Positions 56,433 through 64,000 of a DNA stretch of 64,000 nucleotides are shown here, piece by piece. A model generated the notes under the pieces. That model made no database searches and was not told the DNA's origin. It was given only the letters and a program-made list of their open reading frames with translations. How positions within the stretch are numbered: the stretch's first letter is position 1; the number at the start of each line of letters is the position of its first letter. The translations under genes were made by a program, and so were the position numbers. Source of the DNA: Allantophomopsis cytisporea (Eukaryota > Ascomycota > Leotiomycetes > Phacidiales > Phacidiaceae); NCBI GenBank assembly GCA_024752435.1, contig CP103024.1, positions 372,001-436,000 on the forward strand, given 5' to 3'.

Positions 56433-58259
56433 TTTAGGCCTTGCTGGGAGATCTTTTTTTCTTCTCTCTTGGCCTCCTTTCCTGGTGGCTTTCTAAGGTA
56501 CCTTTCACCTGCTCTTGGTCCTCAGCTTTCCTCTGATGTATGCACGGTGCACTGCGCCTCCTTACTGATATTGCGGGGTGCTCTGGCGTTCTCAGTTTAG
56601 TAATTCTTTTGTTGCCCGTCGTCTCTTGTTATATTTGGAGGCGCTTCTCGCTTCAAACAATCCGGAGTAGACGGATATCAGTCGCGTCAGTGTGTCCGGG
56701 GAAATGAAACACCTGGAGTATGTAGTAGACTCAGAGAGGCACAGTGTATGCAGTAGCAGAGGATGAGTAGTGGCTCGGGAGGAGGTGGATCGCCTAGAGA
56801 GATCTGGAGAAGCTCTGGGATAATAAGTGGAGACCGTCCTGTTGGCTGTAGCTCACAAGTGGTTGGCACTGCCAAATAAGTAAGGTAATCTTATATAAGC
56901 CCGGAGAAAAGAAGGAGAAAAAAAAGGGTCAAGCAGCGGCGGATAAGCAGTGACGAACACTGACGACGTGCAGACCTGCAGCTATGCCCCGCGATTAATG
57001 GCGACTATGGTGGAGCCGAGAGGTACCACGTCTGGTCTGGTATCCAATCCGATGTTACTGTACAAAGATGACTGGTCGCAGTTGAATGTGACGGTGTGAG
57101 TGAAATTCCGTCCTTATATTCCTGTAGAAAGCGGATAAATTGTAGGCAAAAAAATTGATCATGGAGGGAAAGCAGGATGGGAAGAGTAGATTTTATATTG
57201 TCATCGGGGGGAAATAGGAGTAAGATGCAGGATGGGGAGGGCTGATGATGGCTTTTATGTTCTATCAGAATACCATCAAACCGTCCATGGGTTCATTCTC
57301 GCCTTTCTTCCAACTCTACGTATTTTTACTCACTGTCTCTCTATCTTTACAGGGCGGATACTTTAATAGCATCATAGTAACATTTTCGGTGATCGATGGC
57401 GGGTGATTGTGACTGGTTGCTTGACTCAGTTTCACTCCGTCGCCATTCACGTTCAACCAGTCAATTCTCGATCAAGTCTCAAACAACCTTTCGAGTGTGA
57501 TGGGGAGAGCTGTTCCTACTTCTTCCTAGAGCAGGACAGGGTCAAAGCAGACAGCCAAGCCTGGATGTCGATCAGTCCTTAGCCTGTTCTGGATTCCCGA
57601 TACTGTACGAAGTAGCTTTCCAAGAATGAGGACGATGAGGGAGGGTGGGTCACTTGGGAGGGTGGAGCTGGATGGATAAGCAGCAAGTATGCTATATCAA
57701 AGTGAAGTTATGTGTAGGGTAGGATCCATTGTAAGTATGTAATACATACATTTTCTTTCATGAAGGGGTGTTGCTTTTTGGTCTTTTGGGGTGGATGTGA
57801 CCCATCTTACTCGGCACCTGAGTGGATAGAAAGTGTATGAGGGTAGAATTCATTAAAGGGATGGACATTCATGAAAAGAGGATAATAATAGGGACGGCAA
57901 GTCGGCGGCGACGAATGAGAAATGAGAGATGTAGAATAGAATTCATTTTCAAAAGAACTTGAAGGCTCTTAAGATCAATCTCTACTACTAATTTATCCTG
58001 TACTTATGGCCATGTATACTGCTTTATGCTTAGTACTATCTGTCAAACTCTAGCATGAACATATTTTGAAGGCTTTATTTTGTGAGGGAGGCGCTGGAAT
58101 CTGTTTTCTCTTGCGGATGAGGTCGGTCGGTGCGCCATCGAAAGAATGGCCGTTCCATGGTTTTATACCGATGATTCCGATAGGATACAGAGTGCTTTGT
58201 TTTATTTTGGTTTGTTGTTCATAACTTCTATTATATTGACGCTCTTGATTCTTACCCTT

Positions 58260-58310
58260 TTGTCTCTCCTCTCTCTCCTCTCTCTTCTCTCTCTTTTTCT
58301 GTATGTTTTT
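58260..58310. repeat. CT-rich (TCTC) microsatellite
   Basis: Run of CTCTC with TT interruptions, followed at 58479-58502 by two long T tracts. Confidence 0.75.
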
Positions 58311-59312
58311 CATACTTTTAGCCTCTCTCTTGATTTGATTACTCAGACCCCCCCAAAAAAAAGAAACCAAAAAACATAAGACAGACACATCCATAATTGT
58401 TCGCCCGAGATTTGTGCTCACACACTTTCTCCTCCTTATCTCTCATTATCTTCAAAGTATCTCTTCGCGCTCCCCACTTTTTTTTTTTCTGTTTTTTTTT
58501 TTGCTCATACTCTCTCTCAATGTAACAAAACTCATAATTCTGTGGAGTTCAACAAGATGCACAGTAAAGTACACGATATTAAGTTGCAGAGGAGAGATAT
58601 GAACAAAAGTAAAAGCAAAGGTAAGTGGGTTTAGATATGCCTTACCATGATTGTGATGGCTTATTCTCTCTTTTTTTATTATTGTCTGTGGCGCACAAGC
58701 ACACAGGGACAAGGACAAGGACAAGGATATGGCCGATATACATAGATGGAAGTGTGGAGTGTAAGGTGGATTGTAAGGGTCTCGTCATGAAGGGTTATGA
58801 AAGATCATGAAGGGTCGTGAAGGATAAAATTTTTATGCCTTAATGATATCCAGGCATCACTCAATCAATCAATCAAGCACCACCAACACCACCGCCACAC
58901 TGACCATCTCTCACCCAACCTTGGGGGGCGTGTGAGTGACCGTGCACATTACCTTGCCTTGCACCCAAATACCCAAAGTGAACATCCAAAAGAGAATACT
59001 TTACTTACCTATGTTACTTTACATACTTTGCCTTTGCCTACCTACATTACCTGCTTGCTTCACTTACCCCCAGACAGATCTCACTTCAGCTGCCGTTTCT
59101 CCCTACGACATATTTCCATACCTACCTGTTCGTCCATCATAGAGCGCCATTATTGAACCCATAGCAAGCTACGGAAAAGCCGCATCATCGTCGACCCGAC
59201 CCACCGTGAGGTACATATATACAACATACATACTTAGGTAAACAAGCCACGCAACATCTGTTCAAAAACGACTGCCTTGAATCACCACATACGCAATCTC
59301 GACAACAACACC

Positions 59313-59463
59313 CAGCACACGCACACATATACAGACACACATACAGACACACATACAGACACACATACAGAGACACATACAGACACACATACAGAGACAC
59401 ATACAGACACACACACACACCCACACACACACACATACATATATACATACACATACACACACA
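59313..59463. repeat. 12-bp minisatellite and (CA)n tract
   Basis: At least seven copies of a 12-bp unit (ACACATACAGAC, with GAGACACATACA variants), passing into (CA)n and (CATA)n. Confidence 0.9.
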
Positions 59464-59555
59464 CTTTGTATATACGCTGTACGTACGTTCATATATATCA
59501 TATCCTCGTACATCTCCATCTCTCCTACTTCTCCCCCATAATAATCTTCATCACA

Positions 59556-59740
59556 ATATCACCATCATCACCACCACCACCACCACCATCATCATCATCA
59601 TCGTCATCATCGTCATCATCATCGCTACTACCACCATATCAGCCGGTCGGCTGCTTTGAATCCCCTTCTAACCGCCCTCACAAACATCACCACCGTCACC
59701 ACCGTCACCACCGTCACCACCATCACCTTCATCACACCCC
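59556..59740. repeat. CAC/ATC and CACCGT trinucleotide repeats
   Basis: Two blocks: 59556-59630 of CAC and ATC triplets, and 59685-59735 of CACCGT-type units. They create the His- and Ser-rich frames seen on the + strand here, which I do not regard as genes. Confidence 0.85.
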
Positions 59741-60748
59741 CCCCTCTTCCTCCTTCTCTAGCATTCACTATTACCCAACACCGCTATTATTCCCGACCGT
59801 TACTACCACACTCCATCATCCTTTTCTTCTCTCTCTGTCTGCTCTTTTCTCATCACCCCCTTCCACCACATTGGCCACCGCTCTTCTTACCTCTCAACCA
59901 ATCACAACCTCTATCTTTCGACCCCATATCACACGAGATCCCGCGAGTTACTGCTTAGCTTCGGATCAACCCTTCTACATTCCTTTTCGTTCTTGATTTC
60001 ATTCTTGCTCTCCTCACCAATCCCTTCACCATATGGGTGTTGTGTTCAGAAAAGGAAAGAAAGAAAAACAATAATAGTAATTATAATAATAACAAAAAAA
60101 AAAGGCAAAAGGCAGACCCAAAGATACCTACCTACCTACAATAAGATTCCTAGCCGCCTCCCTTCACAACTAGCCTCATCGTGCACTCGCCAATAGCAGT
60201 GCATTCATTGTCTTTCTCTTCAGTGCGACACTGCATTTTGCTCCAATAGACAACCTCTAACTCCAAGCACCAAGTCGATCATTATCAACTGTCAACTATC
60301 TGTCAGCCTCTGATCAGAACTTCAAGGTCACACGCAAACTTTTGTTGCAACAGAGACATCCAAAACCCTGATCTGTCGTGCCTGGTCATTGGACACACTT
60401 CCACCAGAAAGGCATCCTTGACCGCTCAAGTAGAAGCCCATTACACTCGACTCACACTTTCTTTGAAGAAGAAAAAAAAAAAAGGCTGCACGACATCCGA
60501 CAATCCTTACATCCCAACCAAAGAAAAAACAAGAAAAAATCTAAAAAGGAAAAAGAAAAACAGAAAAAAGAAGGGAAAAAAAAGCTGCGAACCCTTTCAC
60601 GCCTTTGCCGCCCACTAAATTCCTCTTTTCCTTTACTTTTCCTTACAGAGGTTGTCCCTAAATCTCTCCAAGACACTCCCGCCCTCATCGCTACCGGGAC
60701 TTTTGGATCTAAGCCCCGTTAACTGCCGATCAAGAGCATTCTTTCACT

Positions 60749-61880
60749 ATGGCATCGGCATCATTCAGAGACTCTATGAACTCCTTGGGGTGGTCACGCC
60801 GTGATCCGGACCTACCCGTCAACACCTCTCAGCAGACCGGCCTATTGTCATCCATCCAATCACTCAACCCTTTTGGAAGCGGTGGTTATGTTCGACTCCC
60901 CACCACCGAGGGCACCGGTGCACCATTGCCTGCGCCGAGTAGAAGAGAAGAGGAGGAGGGTTGGTTTGCAAGTAAGTCTAGGTCATAGAAATGGGCTCCC
61001 CCATATGTTCGCCCACGTTGAAACGTCCCTGCATTTGCATCACCCACGGACCATGTGCTACATGCACAGATTGCGGATAGATCTCATTCGTATTACCTCG
61101 AGTATCATCAAAAGGACTGACTTTTTATCGTACAGTGAGCCGTTGGGATCGCCTTCTCGTATTCACTGGCTGTAATCTGGGCGCAGCAGCATGCTTCGTA
61201 ATTTGTTTCTTCTTGTTCCCGGTCTTATCACTCAGACCACGCAAGTTTGCGATCCTGTAGGTCTCGATTTCCTGCTTTACTTGTACATCTGGGGCCGGCT
61301 ACAGCATCCACTCTGAGACATACATCCCTCTCGGCAAGGTAGCATAGCTGCATCTACCCGCCATACATGCCTAGAGGCATGCAGCCCAGAAACAGCCCGA
61401 TAAGACCAGCCCCATTCTTTTTGCATCGATATCATGGAAGTCTGATATTCTCTCTCGATGACTCACCAACTTGGTTGTTTCAATGCTAATCTGGTTCATG
61501 TGATCACTTAGATGGTCCTTAGGTTCGGTATTGTTTCTTGCTTCCTGGGCTGCCATGATGGGCCCCTGGACATATGTCCAACACTTGATGTCAACACCGC
61601 GTCTTCCATTCACGGCCGCCTATTTCGGCTCTATCGGACTTACCCTCTACTTTTCTCTAGGTGTGAGTATTTTCCATCCCTAAGTCTGTTTGCTTGAACA
61701 TTACTCATCGAACATCTGCCTGTCTAGCTTCAAAGCACCCTCTTGACACTGTTCTCGTCCATTATTCAAATCGCATGTCTGACTTGGTATCTTGTGAGCT
61801 ACTTTCCTATGGGATCAAGCGGTCTGCGACTTGCAACTACCTTCGGTGCCCGTAGAGCAGCCGCCTGGATGACAGGCTAG
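60749..61880 (+). CDS. SFT2: Sft2-family Golgi vesicle transport protein
   Basis: Four-span membrane protein of the Got1/Sft2 family, acting in retrograde traffic from endosomes to Golgi. Exons: 60749-60971, 61136-61256, 61512-61662, 61728-61880, 215 residues; phases agree. Introns 1 and 2 are long for this genome (164 and 255 nt). The N-terminal ~75 residues are cytosolic (MASASFRDSMNSLGWSRRD, ending EEEEGWFA). Then SRWDRLLVFTGCNLGAAACF is the first membrane span, after the family's conserved S-RWDR entry. RPRKFAIL-WSLGSALFLASW is span 2, followed by the MMGPWTYVQHLMS loop, FTAAYFGSIGLTLYFSLG is span 3, and LLTLFSSIIQIACLTWYLVSY is span 4. The short tail ends GARRAAAWMTG. Confidence 0.93.
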
Positions 61881-64000
61881 GTTTTGTTGGGCTATGAGGA
61901 TCTGGGGATTTGGTTGTGTTCAAGACGTGTAACAATAGTAGATGCTCAACAGGTGGTGAATTTAAAGTAAGATGGGAAAACACAGAGAGCACAAACAGAA
62001 CAGAGAGACCAGGGCGCATACATGACAGCAGTATGTATATGTTGTTGATTCTGCTCTCAAAGCTGATTATTTGTGAATGTTTGAAAATGCGACCTCTCAA
62101 GTGACATTGGTCTCATTCAATTCTTAACCAGTACCTGCTCCTCTTAGAGACAATCTCTAACCATGAGTTTTGATTGCCATTCTCACATTTCGCCTTTTCA
62201 AGTCTCTCTGGGTGAAGAGATGTAAGATTGTACTATGAATTGAGAAGGCGATGATCAATGAGGGCGGACACGAATACTTACTGTTTATCTTTCAGGAGTG
62301 CTTGTGACGGAGAGGCCCACTTCATATATTCTGTAGCCGGAGAAAAATTCCTGTCCGCCAGAGAAGTATCTCATTAACAACTCTGGGAAATTTTGTTGGT
62401 TAACCTCGAAAAGACGAATTTGTCTATTGGTATCATGAAAGCAACATAAGTTCACAAATTAGATTCCCGATCCGTAGGTGGGAAAGGATGTCCGAGCTGT
62501 CTATTGATCAATTATTCTCAAAATAAATAGAATTTTGACACATTACTCTACACCTACGAAGACATTTATTGTAGAGTAATATTTTCGAGCGATGGTGGAA
62601 TCTTATCACCACTTGGGGATCTGAAGTGGTTTGATATATAACATACAAATCATTCATTCGTATCACGGCTGCTTTGTATGTATGTAAGTATGTACTACGT
62701 ACTTGTGCTTTCCAAGGCTCTCAATCATTCCTGCAAAGAAATGAATCAAACCTCCGATGTTACTTTTCAACGACAAAGATGTATTGTAGCAAGTCAACAG
62801 ATTGCGGTTAAATACATAAGAGGTCAATTTAAAGTAGGACAAAGCCGAACGGTCAAAGTGTCCTCGCTACTTTTGATCGCGAAGCTGATCTGCCTTCACG
62901 ATCCCACCTATTTGGCTCCCACTCTTGTAAATGCTCCGGACTATCGATTTCCTATGATTGCCTTCAGGGAACCCTCTTCCTTTCCTGTCTTAAGTCCTTG
63001 TGAGAATTGATATTCCAAGTGTGCGCATGTGGACTGCCACATTATTGAGTATCTTCTCTAATTTATCCCATGGAAATAGGCAAACATAGTTATGTATGTG
63101 TACCTATCTATGTACCTATGTACATGTTATTTTCGTGAATACCAATGACGACATGCGAGCGGGGCTTCGTTAACAGAGCGAGTGCCAGTACTCTTAGAAG
63201 TGGATAGTCGTGCTGAAAGAGACAAAACTTTTCTTACCCAATGTTATCGAGTTTTAAGAAGCTGACAAGCTGACACACTACAGCTACATACTTGCAGTAC
63301 ATAGTAAGCAGTCATTGAATTTACCCCGAGTCGTTCCCTTGATATCACACCTCGGCGCATACTTCTCGGACCAAAGCTGTATCTCTCTCCTCGGTTGCCA
63401 GGAGATGTCAGGCAGTTTGCAGGCACCTACATCGGTATGATGTGATGGTAGCTAGCCAGGGTAGTAGTATTGGGGGCAAAATGGATGAACAGAGAAGACT
63501 TGATAGCCGTAATTCGCTCTGATAACAGGCGATCTCGTCAAGAAGAAGTAGGTAACGATATGGAATCTCTTAAAGTTGACTAAGAAGGGAGGAGAGCATG
63601 ACAGAGTTCTATGGTTACGATGATGGACTCGGGGTACGTTGTGAGTATGTACTACATACACACATACACACATACATATGTACTCCGCACTCCATCCACA
63701 TCTACATACCTTAAGCAAAGGTAATGCGCAAAGCACTCTTATGGACTACCTTACTCAGATAATGTTACGAGTAATTCCCGGAAGTGATAGGGTAAAGGTG
63801 CAGCAGGCTGACCATCAATTGTAATGATTGGGGCCCTTTTGTTGCGGGTGGTTGTTGGATCGGTATTTGTTCTGTAGAGAGCTCAAATACCTAGCTAAAT
63901 CAGTCAGTTTGCTCGTTTGGTCAAGTTTCTCACATAAGGGGGGCTATGATTGATTATCCATCCACAGCAATCCTTATCTATATATAAGCGTATAGAACAT
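61881..64000. other. Gene-free right end of the window
   Basis: SFT2 3' UTR followed by about 2 kb with no convincing gene. The frame 62678-63010 shows no family features. There is an 11-bp-stem inverted repeat at 62542-62580 and short CATA/CACA runs near 63655-63680. Confidence 0.4.
62542..62580. repeat. Small perfect inverted repeat (hairpin)
   Basis: ATTACTCTACA and TGTAGAGTAAT form an 11-bp perfect stem around 17 bases. Could be a factor site, a terminator-like structure or chance. Confidence 0.6.

Larger units (their letters stand above)
54380..60748. promoter_or_regulatory. 6.4-kb divergent gene-free region between bHLH gene and SFT2
   Basis: No protein-like reading frame in 6.4 kb; the frames present are simple-sequence artefacts. 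The region must carry the promoters and leaders of the bHLH gene (minus) and SFT2 (plus). It is marked by pyrimidine/purine tracts, several microsatellites (annotated separately), and composition close to the neighbouring genes rather than AT-rich, so it does not look like dead transposon DNA. Long 5' leaders with upstream ORFs and possibly noncoding transcripts are likely but not shown by sequence alone. Confidence 0.5.

Noticed and set aside
59313..59463. Regularly spaced repeats resembling a CRISPR array
   Set aside because: Units are 12 bp and contiguous with no unique spacers, in a eukaryotic genome; this is a minisatellite.
59277..59996. Long + strand frame of 239 codons with His/Thr/Ser runs, and Cys/Val-rich frames on the minus strand
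   Set aside because: Entirely produced by the CA, CAC/ATC and 12-bp repeats; both strands are open over the same repeat, with no protein-like pattern.
62678..63010. + strand frame of 110 codons
   Set aside because: No family features, poor start context and no supporting exons around it.
1..64000. tRNA, rRNA or snoRNA genes
   Set aside because: I looked for B-box-like and cloverleaf patterns in the gene-free stretches and found none I could support by eye; a covariance-model scan would be decisive.

Overview
The window is chromosomal DNA of a filamentous ascomycete. Genes carry many short introns (mostly 50-70 nt, GT..AG with weak CTAAC/CTGAC-type branch sites). They encode eukaryotic housekeeping proteins (TORC2 Rictor, eIF3c, uS11, V-ATPase subunit C, Noc1/Mak21, Npr3, Cox19, Sft2), and an AT-rich, point-mutated transposon island interrupts the genes. 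Base composition, gene content and protein character suggest a leotiomycete of the Botrytis/Sclerotinia type; that placement is inference, not proof.

Layout. 1-3653: 3' part of the Rictor/Avo3 gene (+). 4228-5130: hemerythrin-like protein (+). 5368-8073: eIF3c (-). 9118-9666: small conserved four-part protein of unknown function (-). 10091-11904: prephenate dehydrogenase TYR1 (-), divergent from 12244-12882: ribosomal protein uS11/RPS14 (+). 14002-15807: AAR2 (+). 17715-18912: secreted bacterial-type substrate-binding protein (+). 19645-21019: broken GH5 glycoside hydrolase (+). 21556-22955: VMA5 (+). 24079-24625: small unknown protein (+), convergent with 24795-28183: MAK21/NOC1 (-). 28721-31099: organellar prolyl-tRNA synthetase (+), convergent with 31422-32752: SIRT5-like sirtuin (-).

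33600-39700 is an AT-rich island. It holds a complete-length pogo/Fot1-type DNA transposon (35064-36937) with terminal inverted repeats and TA target duplication. Conserved Trp codons of its transposase have become TAG, the signature of repeat-induced point mutation. Around it lies a 389-bp inverted pair of older transposase fragments that look identical, followed by a cluster of foldback/MITE-like units. Just beyond the island, 41501-43165 is an unrecognised gene whose N-terminus has three imperfect repeats. Its C-terminus is built from tandemly duplicated phase-1 exons separated by three introns of exactly 55 nt; I consider this the most novel item.

44480-46821: DUF3824-type protein (+). 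47721-48401: GFA-family protein with an 8-nt first exon (-), divergent from 48670-49185: COX19 (+). 49681-51874: NPR3 (+), convergent with 52562-54379: MITF/USF-like bHLH factor (-). A 6.4-kb gene-free divergent region full of simple repeats (54380-60748) separates this regulator from 60749-61880: SFT2 (+). The last 2.1 kb shows no convincing gene.

Functionally the window mixes nutrient signalling (Rictor in TORC2, Npr3 upstream of TORC1), ribosome production (uS11, Mak21, eIF3c) and mitochondrial upkeep (Cox19, ProRS, sirtuin, perhaps hemerythrin). No operon-like logic is expected or seen; neighbouring genes are functionally independent.
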